From Robiginitomaculum sp. (lineage in GTDB: Bacteria > Pseudomonadota > Alphaproteobacteria > Caulobacterales > Maricaulaceae), in the NCBI GenBank assembly GCA_002733605.1, contig NVWK01000008.1, forward strand, positions 1-59,449: 59,449 bases of DNA, in the 5' to 3' direction. Position 1 is the stretch's first letter; each line of letters opens with the position of its first letter. Of this stretch, positions 8,619 through 18,138 are shown in pieces. The translations under genes were made by a program, and so were the position numbers. Under the pieces are notes generated by a model. That model did not search any database, had not been told where the DNA came from, and saw only the letters and a program-made list of their open reading frames with translations.

Positions 8619-9981
8619 GTTTCACATCCTTTCGAACCATTCTGAATGTACCCGTCGACCCTTGCCCTCTGTGTAGGATATCGATTCTCCAGTCTTTGAA
8701 CTTCGGGTGGACTGTGAATAAGTTGAATCGCTCCGCATCGTGGAACTCACCGATGATAACCTTGACCCGAGACAAGTGCTCGATCACATCGTATTCTTCG
8801 CCTTCAATATCCAGCTTGAGCAGATCCACTTCAGCCCAGCCCATCTCGTTGGCGATCTGCTCAACTGTCATGGGTTCTGTGTCAAACTCCAGCGTAGTGG
8901 TCGGGTCAGGAAGATGGAGCACACTCCGATCCAGATCTGCGATTCTGCCTAGTCCTGTCGAGAAAGTACCCGACCAGATGGACGAGCGGAACGGGATAGG
9001 CCCTTTACGATAGGACAAGGTGTTCTGGAAGATGCGAGGCTTGGAGGCCATGAGGTTTAAGTTGTAGGACAAGAGGCCGATGTTCCCCTTGTCTGCCTCA
9101 ACCGATGCGATGGAAGCCTCAGGGAACTTGTCATTCATCATCCAGGTGAATGAGCCTAAGTGGGCGCCTGCATCGATGATTGTCTTAGGAGTGAACCCAA
9201 GATCCGCGATGCCGTACTTATCTTCACGCACTACTTCATTCACTACCAACAGATCAGCGTCCCTATGCTCGGGCCTGACAAACAAGTGGCTCATGAAGGA
9301 AGCATCATAGTTCCCTGAAGGGAAGGTGTCCATATCCATTCGGCCCTGAGACGCGTCGAGCATCCGGTTGTGACAGTCCGAGAATCCTACTTTCTGTGCG
9401 ACATTGAAGTGACGCGGAGCATAGTAGGACAGACCAGTCAGCTCGCAGACTGAGTGATCGGAGTCAGCCTTCTTCATGTTCAGTGCGGCAAGGATGATGT
9501 CAAAGCTGCGACTGTGAATGAGGACACAGTGGAGGTTGAGTGCCAGAGTACACCGGTGGAAGTGCTCGTTCGCAGGCTCGGGCGGGTGGACGTGCCATGC
9601 ACCGAAGTTGACGATGTCCCAGTCTTTGGGGCAGCCTTCCATTTGCCGGGCGAGGTTGTGCATCCAGTTCTGTGGAAGGACCGCATCGTCTTCCAAGTAC
9701 AGAAGAGTCCGGGCTTCACAATACTTAGCCATCATGATAGCGGAGCAGAAGGAAGCGGCGGACCCCGCCATCCCTTGATTCCAAGTCAGGGTCTCAGGCC
9801 ATTTGTCGCGATGCAGCGGCATTCGCCCGTGGATCGGTAAACGCTTCATCCCGTCCACACCTGCGAACCGATGGACCTCCATCTGCTCACGCTCGAACTG
9901 AGACTCCATGAACTTCCATCGTTCAGGGCGGCGATCAAGGTTGACGCAGATTGTCATGTCGACATAGTCAGTATAATTCAT
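8596..9981 (-). CDS. GT25-like glycosyltransferase fused to FkbM-like methyltransferase
   Basis: About 461 aa from ATG 9981 (coupled to the upstream stop; a TTG at 9987 is an alternative). Residues ~10-230 look like a family 25 glycosyltransferase: CVNLDRRPERW at the start and an acidic metal site LYLEDDAVLP near 95-104. Residues ~260-440 look like an FkbM-type SAM methyltransferase: DAGAHLGSF near 270, then LLKLDIEGEE near 390. The protein may transfer and methylate a sugar on virion tail proteins or host surface glycan. The gene sits inside the tail-tip cassette between two GT32-like genes and the DUF2163 gene. Confidence 0.85.
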   Translation of the reverse strand: MNYTDYVDMTICVNLDRRPERWKFMESQFEREQMEVHRFAGVDGMKRLPIHGRMPLHRDKWPETLTWNQGMAGSAASFCSAIMMAKYCEARTLLYLEDDAVLPQNWMHNLARQMEGCPKDWDIVNFGAWHVHPPEPANEHFHRCTLALNLHCVLIHSRSFDIILAALNMKKADSDHSVCELTGLSYYAPRHFNVAQKVGFSDCHNRMLDASQGRMDMDTFPSGNYDASFMSHLFVRPEHRDADLLVVNEVVREDKYGIADLGFTPKTIIDAGAHLGSFTWMMNDKFPEASIASVEADKGNIGLLSYNLNLMASKPRIFQNTLSYRKGPIPFRSSIWSGTFSTGLGRIADLDRSVLHLPDPTTTLEFDTEPMTVEQIANEMGWAEVDLLKLDIEGEEYDVIEHLSRVKVIIGEFHDAERFNLFTVHPKFKDWRIDILHRGQGSTGTFRMVRKDVKLGTNKSR

Positions 9982-10709
9982 CGCCAAGTCGGGACGAGTC
10001 CCGCTCCTTCTAAGTCAGTGGATCGATCAAGGGTTGTCCACTTCGATGCGAACCCATGCACTGCATAGGTTCTCTTGCTCCACTTCACAGAGTCCATGTC
10101 GGGCAGGACATAGAACGGGTTCCATGGTGAGAAGACTTCGTAAGGGAAGACCACACAGTCCGGATGGCTGGACAGGCTCTCCCTCACGGGGTGCGGCCCA
10201 GTGATAGGGACTGGCTCCATTCGCCCACCACGAATCACTACGGCTTGGATCTTGAAGTAGATGTTATTCATGCAGGTGTACAGAGCAGGGTGCTCCCTCT
10301 CAGCTGCGATCATACAGTTGCCCACTGCATTGTTCATGTACTCATGAGCGAGGGCGAGCTTGGGTCTGGCGAATAGCGGTGTGATGTCCTTGACACAGTA
10401 GATGTCAGTGTCCATGTACACGCCACCGAACAGAGTCAACACATCAAGGCGGATGATATCAGACATCAAGGCGGGCAGAATCTTGGGGTCTGTCCTCTCC
10501 CTGATGACCTTGAAGCATTGACCGAGGTGGCTCTCTGGTGGAGCGTGCCGGTCATGCCAAGGCCCATCTTTGAACTTGTCAGGATTATCTGTCCAAAGAA
10601 GCAGCATCCAGTCAGGGCACTTCTTCCTGAAGGTCTCTGCAAAGGCGAGCTCTTCGTCAGGGATGTCCGCTTCGCCCACCCAGACTTGGTGAATAGTCTT
10701 GTGATTCAT
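9978..10709 (-). CDS. GT32-like glycosyltransferase
   Basis: 243 aa from ATG 10709, chosen for its perfect GGAGG site and ATGA overlap with the upstream stop; a start at 10745 has none. It begins IHQVWVGE, has SDIIRLDVL before GGVYMDTD (DxD near residues 100-102), and ends with the HGF.SKW pattern: all features of the sugar-nucleotide-binding DxD family (OCH1/GT32). It is clearly related to the next upstream gene at 10706. Acceptor unknown. Confidence 0.88.
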   Translation of the reverse strand: MNHKTIHQVWVGEADIPDEELAFAETFRKKCPDWMLLLWTDNPDKFKDGPWHDRHAPPESHLGQCFKVIRERTDPKILPALMSDIIRLDVLTLFGGVYMDTDIYCVKDITPLFARPKLALAHEYMNNAVGNCMIAAEREHPALYTCMNNIYFKIQAVVIRGGRMEPVPITGPHPVRESLSSHPDCVVFPYEVFSPWNPFYVLPDMDSVKWSKRTYAVHGFASKWTTLDRSTDLEGAGLVPTWR

Positions 10710-11452
10710 CCGCACCCTCCAATCTTTCCTGATCCTCTTCGCCATGTGGCTGACATGCCATCACGAAGAGTAGACTTGGACTTCCTCACATTCACCCACT
10801 TGGAACTGAACGCATGGACCGCGAGTGTGGCTTCTGGCCACGGGACGTCTTTCCAGTTACCGGGGAACTGATGATCCTGAGACCACGGTGAGAACATGGG
10901 GAAAGGGAGTAGTGAGCAATCACACGAAGCGAGGAAAGCGGCTGAGGTGACCAACGGCCCAGTGATTCCAACTGGGTTGAAATCAGAGCGACCGGGGATA
11001 TAGTCGGCAATCTTGTTGTGCACCATCGTCATGTATCTGTACAGAGCGGGGTGATGAGGCGTTGATGCCAGCATGAAGTTCCCAATCATTCGGTTGGAGA
11101 ACTCTTGGGATATGCAGAGAGTATGATTACTGAGGAAGGGGAAGAGTGGACGTACCTGGAAGACGTCGGTGTCTAGGTAACACCCGCCCTCTTGTGCGAG
11201 GATCTCTACGCGAACGATGTCGCTGATAGCAGCGGGCAGGAACGACGGAGTACACCGATCCCGTAGCACTTCCAAAGCATACTCCATGTTCAGGGCGGGC
11301 AACGGACGCACCTCATCCCAAGGGCCTTCGATCACATCAGGGTTCTCCGCCCACATGATCTTCTTGTGAGAGATAGTCTCAGCAAACTCGACATCCTGTC
11401 GGGGGACTGGATTCTCGCCGATCCAAACTTGGTGAATCACTTCTGGTATCAT
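10706..11452 (-). CDS. GT32-like glycosyltransferase, paralogue of 9978-10709
   Basis: About 248 aa from ATG 11452, which overlaps the tail gene stop (ATGA). It shares with its neighbour IHQVWIGE at the start, SDIVRVEIL, and GGCYLDTD (DxD near residues 94-96), then FSPW and HAFSSKW near the C terminus. The two look like a tandem duplication that has diverged. The position within tail genes suggests late expression and glycosylation of tail proteins or of host glycan. Confidence 0.88.
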   Translation of the reverse strand: MIPEVIHQVWIGENPVPRQDVEFAETISHKKIMWAENPDVIEGPWDEVRPLPALNMEYALEVLRDRCTPSFLPAAISDIVRVEILAQEGGCYLDTDVFQVRPLFPFLSNHTLCISQEFSNRMIGNFMLASTPHHPALYRYMTMVHNKIADYIPGRSDFNPVGITGPLVTSAAFLASCDCSLLPFPMFSPWSQDHQFPGNWKDVPWPEATLAVHAFSSKWVNVRKSKSTLRDGMSATWRRGSGKIGGCG

Positions 11453-12858
11453 AGTACAGTCGAACATCCATCTGGGGACCAAGTGTCCAGTAAAGGAATC
11501 GCATTCGGCGAGTCCAGCTCTGATGAGTATCCTCCAGGGCGGAGGATCGTTACATCACTTTCATCAATCACTTCGATAAACTGAACAGGGAAATCGCAGG
11601 TCTCTGTCGATGACCAGACTTCCACTAGTTCATCAGTAGCAAATCGCATGTTCCTGGCGACCGCGACCTTTCTAACTTCTGACAAGGTCAGGGTGAAGCT
11701 GAGGTCCACTGTGATGACATCGAAGCCCGCACCCGGTGCGACTGACACAATCTTCCGGACCTCGATGGTACCATCATAACCTACGAGAGCAATGTAAGGC
11801 CGATAGTTCCAGTCGTTGGTGGCTCCGTCTTGAGCGATCGCAACCAGCACACCTGTGACAGACAGCAGCTCCAAGGAGCGGACGGGAGAAACCATCCACC
11901 ACGAGAAGCATCGACCCAGCGACCAATCGAATAGACGCTTAAACTTCCACGCCTTCTCTCTCGTTAGAGCTCTAACAGTCAGCTCGTATCCCACTCGTGG
12001 GCGGGATCCATAGACTGTAGGCAGATCATCTACACCCGAAGGTGAGAATTGGCCTGACCGTTGGAAGCTCATCGTTACTGAGTCGCCCCAAGAGATGGGT
12101 GATTCGAAGATCGGCTTGTCATCGTAGAACTGGTACCCCTCAAGGGTGTCCCCGCCTGCAATTTCATCTAGGAACCCGATCCCACCTTGATTCTCCAGTA
12201 TAGAAGAGATACGGTTCGTTGAAGACGCGAAGTCTACTGATCCCTCACACGCCATGCTGGAGTGTAGCTGTATTGAAGTCTGGAAGACCAGACGGGATTC
12301 TACCAAGGGGAATACCACCCACGTCCCAGTCAAGCTGGCGAAGTCCACGTCTGTCTGGTAAGTAACTCCCTGACCCTCCGTCACAGAAGTGGACGTCACT
12401 TCTGCAACGAGGATAGAGTCCGTTGATTTCTGCCATAGGAGCACACGCTGATTGGCTTTAATCCTGTGCCGAATCGCCAACCGCGAACTTGAAGAGTTGC
12501 GAATGAAGAACGCCCCCGGAGTGTTCAATGTGTAGAACCCTTCGATCTCCGCACTCACAGGGCCCAGTGTCACTTTGTCCATCCAGATAGGGACAGAGGT
12601 GGACGCAATACCGATCCTCATGAGGAACATCTGGATAGTGTGCATGTCGTCCCAGTGCATGAACGGGTAGGTTATCAGCGTAGACGGTTCGTACACTTGC
12701 CCTCTACGCTGCTCAGCGTCAGATAGGGCATTAGTTACCACCGTCTGGTAAGTATGCCGGATGACTAGAGGCGTCGCCCAGTTAGCCCTGACGAAGAGGT
12801 CTAGGGGCCAGAGTTGCGACGGCTCGGATGCTGGGTTGGTTGTGGTGGTCACTGTCAT
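11449..12858 (-). CDS. minor tail protein
   Basis: 469 aa, ATG preceded by AGGAATTT. Rich in Thr, Ser, Val and Trp with alternating hydrophobic residues, as in beta-rich tail structural proteins. It follows the tape measure directly, the slot of distal-tail or GTA gp12-like proteins. I do not recognise a specific family motif; the call rests on position and composition. Confidence 0.7.
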   Translation of the reverse strand: MTVTTTTNPASEPSQLWPLDLFVRANWATPLVIRHTYQTVVTNALSDAEQRRGQVYEPSTLITYPFMHWDDMHTIQMFLMRIGIASTSVPIWMDKVTLGPVSAEIEGFYTLNTPGAFFIRNSSSSRLAIRHRIKANQRVLLWQKSTDSILVAEVTSTSVTEGQGVTYQTDVDFASLTGTWVVFPLVESRLVFQTSIQLHSSMACEGSVDFASSTNRISSILENQGGIGFLDEIAGGDTLEGYQFYDDKPIFESPISWGDSVTMSFQRSGQFSPSGVDDLPTVYGSRPRVGYELTVRALTREKAWKFKRLFDWSLGRCFSWWMVSPVRSLELLSVTGVLVAIAQDGATNDWNYRPYIALVGYDGTIEVRKIVSVAPGAGFDVITVDLSFTLTLSEVRKVAVARNMRFATDELVEVWSSTETCDFPVQFIEVIDESDVTILRPGGYSSELDSPNAIPLLDTWSPDGCSTVL

Positions 12859-12859
12859 A

Positions 12860-15800
12860 TTAAATTCCTAGTGCTCCCCGGACTTCACGAGCGTTTTCCT
12901 GGAAGAACGACATCACACCGTTGCGTCCACCTTGCAAGATCTTCTGGGCAGCTGAGTCACTGGCCACAACGATTGAGAGTCCCGGCATAGCTGGTCCTCC
13001 TGATCCTGCGACAGTGGCTTTTCCACCCGTTGCGAAGTGCGGTCCTGTGTTGATCCGTTTCGGTGGGAGGCCTCTACCGAACACACTCTTAGGGATCAGA
13101 CGGTTGTTGATGGCCGACATGGTGCGGTCCCCGTAGTAACGAGACGACTCAGGATTGATGATCCACTCGTCTCGTTGCAGCATAGCGGGGATGTTGTCGC
13201 GGCCACCGATCGGAGGCGGACCGCGAGTCTTGCCGCCGTCAGCAAACTCTTGGACCTTGCCGCCGTCAGCGAATCCCGGCAGAGGAATCCCACCGAGAGC
13301 AAAGGAGATGAGCTTCATAAGAAGCATCTTCAAGATCATCCGCCCAATGTCGGCAAGGACTCCCGCTGCGACTTGCTTGAAAGCCTGACCAAAGGACAGA
13401 GTCCCGTCAATCAGCCCGCCAATTCCATCCATCAGGTTGTTGACCATGGAATCTCGGATTCCCTTCATGAGCTCCTTGGAGTCCTCAGCTGTTATCCTAG
13501 CACTATCCCGCAGATCCTTCATCCCTTGGATGATACCATCCTGGAATGAAGTGCCCACATTCTCTGCATCAGTCCGCAGGCCGCGGAGAATATCGCGTAT
13601 CCTTTCCAAAGCCGGGATAACTACTGTCCCAAAGCCTTGCTCATTGGCGATGGCATTCAGGTTGGTGAACGCTGCCTGCCCAGCCTCATGAAGCTCGTTC
13701 TTAAGAGCCCTGAGGTTAGCCTCCTGCTCAGCGGTGATCTGCTTACCAGCTTCCGCTTCAGCGTTTCGCAAGCGGAGTGCATCACGGTATGCCTTCTCCG
13801 CATCGATCACACTTGTAAGGGCTGAGTTGATCTGGACATTCGCATCAAACCTGTTGAGTTCTTGGCGATGGACTTCAGCCAAGAAAGGAGCGAGCAGTCT
13901 TGCCTGGACACCGTACTCCTTCTCCAAAGCATTTCGCTCTTCCTGCTGGCGGACCACTAAGGCGATACGAGCCGCTTCCTCTTCACGACCTTGAGCTGAG
14001 AGGATGCGAGCCTGGAGGGAAAGGAAGAGCTGGCTCTCCCCGTTCAAGAAACTCATAGCGGATTTGACTTTACCCCAGGAGAGAGCGACGGCATTCACCT
14101 TGGGGACAGCTTCGCCAGCAGCCTGACCGATGGACTCAGGGGCGGGCGGCCCGAACTGCTCTTTATCAAGTGTGGCTACAATCGTGTCGTTCAATGCTGA
14201 TTGAAGTTCAAGCAAGGACGCTCGTACTTCAGGGCCGATCCTCGAGAACTCTGAGCTAGAGGAGATGAGCCCTTCACTGAGTGAACGGCCGAATGCCTTA
14301 CTCGCTTCTTCAGCTTCAATAATCAGGTACCTACGCAAGCCATCGATTCGGCCGGTCAGTAACCGGATGGTACCTTTGTCTGTCTTAGTAGACAGGTTGT
14401 CGAAGATCTTGTTCGACTCCTCCGTAAGCTCCCGCACTTGGCGGCGAAGCGGCTCGATAAAGCTACGCCGTTCTTCTGCATCGCTCGACCCATGACGCGG
14501 AGCAGATTCAAGTGCTTCCTCACGCTCGAGGATAGTCTTGTTCAAGGTGTTGATATGAGCTTGGTTAGCTTGGATCGTTGCAAGAGACTTCTCTGCTTCG
14601 CGGAGTTTACTCAGTGTGCCCACTTCAATCTGAATGCCGCCCAGCCCAGGGATCGCATCAAAGATATCGTTAAGGACAGGACCGAGCACATCACGGAAGA
14701 TGCTCTGGAAGGCAGGTGTCGCGGCTTGCAGAGCGAGAGTCAGGGTCTCAATGAGAGTGACAGCGATGGCTCGGGCGACACTCTTGCCGGCAACGAGTAA
14801 GACATTGATTCCTGACTGGAACACGCGAGTGAAGAGTTCAGTATCGACATTCCCCGCTTCAGCTTGACGAATGGCTTTGGTGAATGTGGACACTGTCTTA
14901 GTGAGGTCCTTGACCAGAGCGGTCAAGCGGGGTAGGCGGGAGTCGAGCAACTCATCCACGAATCCAACCAGCGAAGAGCGGAGTCCTTGTAGTGCAAAGA
15001 TGAGCGAGCCTGAAAGTTTCTTGAACGCTGCTTCAGCGGCTCCTGACTTACCCGCAAATTGTTCCAGCGTCTTAATGTATCCTTGACCTTCTTTCTGCAC
15101 CAGAGCAAGAGCACCATTGAATGCAGTGGTCTCACCGAACAACGCACGGAAGTCTTCTGCGTTCGCCCGTTGGATGCGAGAGAAGTCCGCGACGATAGCG
15201 TTGAAGCCTCGCTGGCGAGTCGATGTCAGGCTCAGCTCTAGTCCGTACTTAGCCGCCGCTGCTTGGGCCTCCGCAGTAGGCTTGTCCAGCGACCGGAGGA
15301 TGCCGAGGTAGGCTGTCATGGCTCGTTCTGTTGAACCAAGAATCGGGGTCATCAGTGCGATGGACGCACCCGTCTGGTCCATCGAGATGCCGAGAGCATC
15401 AGATGGTCCAGCTGCACGACCAATGGTGGACGCGAGCTCAGCGATAGTTGTTCGGCCAAGACGCACGGTAGTGAACAGAGTGTCCGCCGCCTCATTTGAT
15501 TTATCGAATGAAAGGCCGTAACCCTGGATGACATTAGTCAGCAGGTTCACAGCCGTGTTCACATCCGTCGCACCACCGACCGCCAACTTGTTCGCTGTTC
15601 GAAGGAACGAGTTGATCTGGTCGGTTGGCACACCGGATGAGATGGCGTTGTACGCCGCAGAGATTTCATCCTTGATCGCCTGACCCCCTTCAACGGCAAG
15701 GTCGATCAAGTCATCTCTCATCTTTTCTATAGTCTCACTGCTGACATCACCGAGCAGAGTGCTCACCTCGAGGATGCTCTTCTCAATGGCCGCAGAGGCA

Positions 15801-16090
15801 CCGACAATATTCCGGACCACCACCCCTGCGATGACCGTTGCGAATAGAGTCTTCACTGAGAAGAGCACTCTCTTGAGGCGATTGAACACACCGATCAGGG
15901 AGCCGACACTAGTCTTCAGTGAGCGAAACCCTTTTCGGAGTCGGTCCATTGTAAACGCTAGCGTGCGACCCGCCACCGACAATAGTTTCAAACGCTTGAG
16001 AAACTTTAGAAGGATCTCGTTGATTTTGCGAAGAGGCCCGCTGAGCTTCTCCTTCAACAGGATGCTTATTGTTACTTTGTCGTCTGCCAT
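12860..16090 (-). CDS. tail tape measure protein
   Basis: 1076 aa from ATG 16090 with GGGAG six bases upstream (a TTG one codon earlier is also open). The N terminus is basic and amphipathic. A TP901/lambda-like tape measure region with Gly/Ala helices covers ~100-400, followed by long coiled segments and a hydrophobic Gly-rich stretch near 930-960. The C terminus contains a DNIPAMLQRDEWII-type segment typical of tape measures. At roughly 1.5 angstrom per residue, this length predicts a tail near 160 nm. It is downstream of the tail chaperone gene. Confidence 0.93.
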   Translation of the reverse strand: MADDKVTISILLKEKLSGPLRKINEILLKFLKRLKLLSVAGRTLAFTMDRLRKGFRSLKTSVGSLIGVFNRLKRVLFSVKTLFATVIAGVVVRNIVGASAAIEKSILEVSTLLGDVSSETIEKMRDDLIDLAVEGGQAIKDEISAAYNAISSGVPTDQINSFLRTANKLAVGGATDVNTAVNLLTNVIQGYGLSFDKSNEAADTLFTTVRLGRTTIAELASTIGRAAGPSDALGISMDQTGASIALMTPILGSTERAMTAYLGILRSLDKPTAEAQAAAAKYGLELSLTSTRQRGFNAIVADFSRIQRANAEDFRALFGETTAFNGALALVQKEGQGYIKTLEQFAGKSGAAEAAFKKLSGSLIFALQGLRSSLVGFVDELLDSRLPRLTALVKDLTKTVSTFTKAIRQAEAGNVDTELFTRVFQSGINVLLVAGKSVARAIAVTLIETLTLALQAATPAFQSIFRDVLGPVLNDIFDAIPGLGGIQIEVGTLSKLREAEKSLATIQANQAHINTLNKTILEREEALESAPRHGSSDAEERRSFIEPLRRQVRELTEESNKIFDNLSTKTDKGTIRLLTGRIDGLRRYLIIEAEEASKAFGRSLSEGLISSSSEFSRIGPEVRASLLELQSALNDTIVATLDKEQFGPPAPESIGQAAGEAVPKVNAVALSWGKVKSAMSFLNGESQLFLSLQARILSAQGREEEAARIALVVRQQEERNALEKEYGVQARLLAPFLAEVHRQELNRFDANVQINSALTSVIDAEKAYRDALRLRNAEAEAGKQITAEQEANLRALKNELHEAGQAAFTNLNAIANEQGFGTVVIPALERIRDILRGLRTDAENVGTSFQDGIIQGMKDLRDSARITAEDSKELMKGIRDSMVNNLMDGIGGLIDGTLSFGQAFKQVAAGVLADIGRMILKMLLMKLISFALGGIPLPGFADGGKVQEFADGGKTRGPPPIGGRDNIPAMLQRDEWIINPESSRYYGDRTMSAINNRLIPKSVFGRGLPPKRINTGPHFATGGKATVAGSGGPAMPGLSIVVASDSAAQKILQGGRNGVMSFFQENAREVRGALGI

Positions 16091-16276
16091 CAACGGCTCC
16101 CTGATACTGCTTCCACGCCCCGTCGTCTATCAACGACGCGACTGCTAAACGAGTCTTTTCTACCATGTCATTGGTAGTCTCAGCTGTGAGTAACACAGCC
16201 TTTTCTGTAAAGAAGTTGACCTGATGCATTGACCACCCAGGATAGGGTAGGTTCATATTGCCGTGGAAGATGTGAT
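15909..16276 (-). CDS. candidate frameshift extension of the tail assembly chaperone (gpT-like)
   Basis: The -1 frame relative to the 150-aa chaperone is open from upstream of its stop (16277) to 15909. It fills the otherwise empty 186 bases before the tape measure start and overlaps the tape measure by about 180 bases. The encoded segment (MNLPYPGWSMHQVNFF and on) looks protein-like until about 16090. Lambda-type siphoviruses make a G-T fusion by -1 slippage in just this place. G-runs (GAGGGGACG, ACGGGGCAG) in the overlap could be slip sites, but no classic heptamer is visible. Confidence 0.4.
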
Positions 16277-16729
16277 TCAGTTCGTGTCCTGAGGCGACAA
16301 GGACTTGGAGAACATCTCCGAGATCCCGATCTTCTGCCCCGTCATCTTCTCGATCGTCCCCTCGACCGCCTGAATCCACGGGTCCATTTTTCCCTCGCCG
16401 ATAAACGACTCCTCCATCCAAGCTTCTGCAACTTGTGGTAGAATCCAATGGGGGATGTGAGGGTCCCTAAGATTCACGCCGACGACGCACTCATCCAATA
16501 AGTCCAGACATTCACCGAGCAGGATCGGCATGATCATCGGCAAGAGGTCCTTCATTGCCGTACCTAGGGACGAGAGATCAACTTGAACCGCGATCCGTGG
16601 GAGTAGACCCTCGATCGCAGAGTTGAATCGTGAGATGTGAGTGATCCCAAGAGGAAACACTGTGACGTCTCCAATTTTCGCCAACGTCAATACCGTCCCC
16701 GGGAAGAGGACCTTCATATCTTCAGGCAT
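16277..16729 (-). CDS. tail assembly chaperone (gpG-like)
   Basis: 150 aa from ATG with a perfect GGAGG site. Mostly hydrophobic and helical, located between the major tail protein and the tape measure. That position is where lambda G-type chaperones, which coat the tape measure during tail assembly, are encoded. A -1 open frame continues past its stop, in line with the usual G/GT frameshift arrangement. Confidence 0.65.
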   Translation of the reverse strand: MPEDMKVLFPGTVLTLAKIGDVTVFPLGITHISRFNSAIEGLLPRIAVQVDLSSLGTAMKDLLPMIMPILLGECLDLLDECVVGVNLRDPHIPHWILPQVAEAWMEESFIGEGKMDPWIQAVEGTIEKMTGQKIGISEMFSKSLSPQDTN

Positions 16730-16757
16730 TTTAGCCTCCTTTGTGAGTTAAATGAGC

Positions 16758-16822
16758 CCTCAGGGTGGTGACCCTGAGGAGCCCTCAGATGGCTTGTAAG
16801 CTAAGTGGGTATTTACCCCCAC
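16758..16822 (-). terminator. two hairpins after the major tail protein gene
   Basis: In the 143-base gap between the major tail protein and the chaperone gene there is a perfect 9-base-pair stem (16758-16766 with 16771-16779, loop GGTG), and a second weaker one (16805-16811 with 16814-16822, one bulge). Neither has a clear U-run on the minus strand. They could be processing or partial termination signals that keep tail tube protein levels above those of the downstream genes. Confidence 0.45.
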
Positions 16823-16872
16823 AACTACTCGTGCGGCTTACTGGTATAGCTCAGAGCCAGCGTCTGTTCGCA

Positions 16873-17703
16873 TCACGATGCACTAGGCAAGGTACCGAGC
16901 CAGTACTCTACACGGCCCGCTGGTTCCGCGGCTCCAATCTCTTCAAGCACCGAGAGCGAGAACACAAGTGACGAATGCTCAGTGATGGAGAGGTTCGGAG
17001 TTTGCGGAGTGAGAGAGAACCGTGCGATCCGTGCAGTCTGGCTCGCGTTGTTGTCACGACCATAGACGAGGAGACCGCGACCTTGAATCACACCCGAAGC
17101 AGTGTTCGGCTTGATCAAGCGAGCACCTGCAATCAGGCGAGGAGTGAAAGTGATGAAGATATCATCATCAGCGGTGATGACCGTGGAGGATGGAATGATA
17201 CGGATCAACGCACGCTCCAACGAAACGATCTCGTAGTCTACTCCGAGTACGAGTTCGTCGCCCCCATCCGAAACCTCGGTAAAGACCCCATCAATTGTGG
17301 TGACGCCCAAGGTGAAACGAGGCTCGGTGGCTGAGTCGTAGTCATCATCAAGAATCTTGATAAGGTGACCAGATACCGCACGATGCTTGATGTCATCCTT
17401 AGTAGTGACAGCCTGATCCAAGTCCTCCACCGTGCCCGAGTACATCAGAGCGAGCTGAGTGGGGCTCAAGTTGTAACCCGTGATCTCATAGGTCTCAGCT
17501 GATTCGATAATCCGTTCGTCTACCAGCCGTTGGATCCCGCCATCCCCATCCTTCAACTCGATCTTTGAAGGATCGAAGGATGGGCTAGCCACGTCAATTG
17601 TCCCGAAGTCCAGAATAGGCTGAACGACCCCACCAATAGCATCACGCTGAAAGTAGAACCTCGATCCTGTTACCCAATAGTCTTGATGTCCAGCAATTGT
17701 CAT
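16873..17703 (-). CDS. major tail (tube) protein
   Basis: 276 aa, beta-rich with alternating hydrophobics, in the canonical slot between the tail terminator and the chaperone/tape measure genes. No single diagnostic motif is visible. The hairpins directly after the gene fit a highly expressed structural gene. Confidence 0.75.
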   Translation of the reverse strand: MTIAGHQDYWVTGSRFYFQRDAIGGVVQPILDFGTIDVASPSFDPSKIELKDGDGGIQRLVDERIIESAETYEITGYNLSPTQLALMYSGTVEDLDQAVTTKDDIKHRAVSGHLIKILDDDYDSATEPRFTLGVTTIDGVFTEVSDGGDELVLGVDYEIVSLERALIRIIPSSTVITADDDIFITFTPRLIAGARLIKPNTASGVIQGRGLLVYGRDNNASQTARIARFSLTPQTPNLSITEHSSLVFSLSVLEEIGAAEPAGRVEYWLGTLPSAS

Positions 17704-17715
17704 TTGACTTCTCCT

Positions 17716-18138
17716 TTAGAAATCTATGTTGACTGACGCTACGATTCCTTGAACTGACAAGGAGGCGTCATATACTTCTGCGGCGTTTCCCGTAGTTCCC
17801 ATCTTGAGAACTATAGAATCACCATTATCGTCTACAGCAGTCTTCAGCATATTCAAAAGCTGGAGTGCATCTTCATGAATTGAGTCGAGCACTTTGTCAT
17901 CGATACCCTCTGCCTCTACGGGCAGGCGGGTGAACATCTCCAGTGTTAGAGTCGCGGTGTGCATACCTTTCTCGTTGCGAAAGAGGGATGTGTTGTCCAG
18001 CATCACAGCCATCGCATAGGGGTGGTTGGTGAATGAGAACTTGGACCAGTCTACTGCTCGACGGTAGACCTTCCATCGTCCTCCACGCATGCCCTCTGCG
18101 AATGTCATCAGTGTCTTGGTCACAGGTGATCTAATCAT
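17716..18138 (-). CDS. tail terminator or tail completion protein
   Basis: 140 aa, overlapping the upstream neck gene by 4 bases. Size and place between the gp10-like neck protein and the tail tube match tail terminator proteins, which cap the tail tube and join it to the head. No diagnostic motif seen. Confidence 0.55.
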   Translation of the reverse strand: MIRSPVTKTLMTFAEGMRGGRWKVYRRAVDWSKFSFTNHPYAMAVMLDNTSLFRNEKGMHTATLTLEMFTRLPVEAEGIDDKVLDSIHEDALQLLNMLKTAVDDNGDSIVLKMGTTGNAAEVYDASLSVQGIVASVNIDF

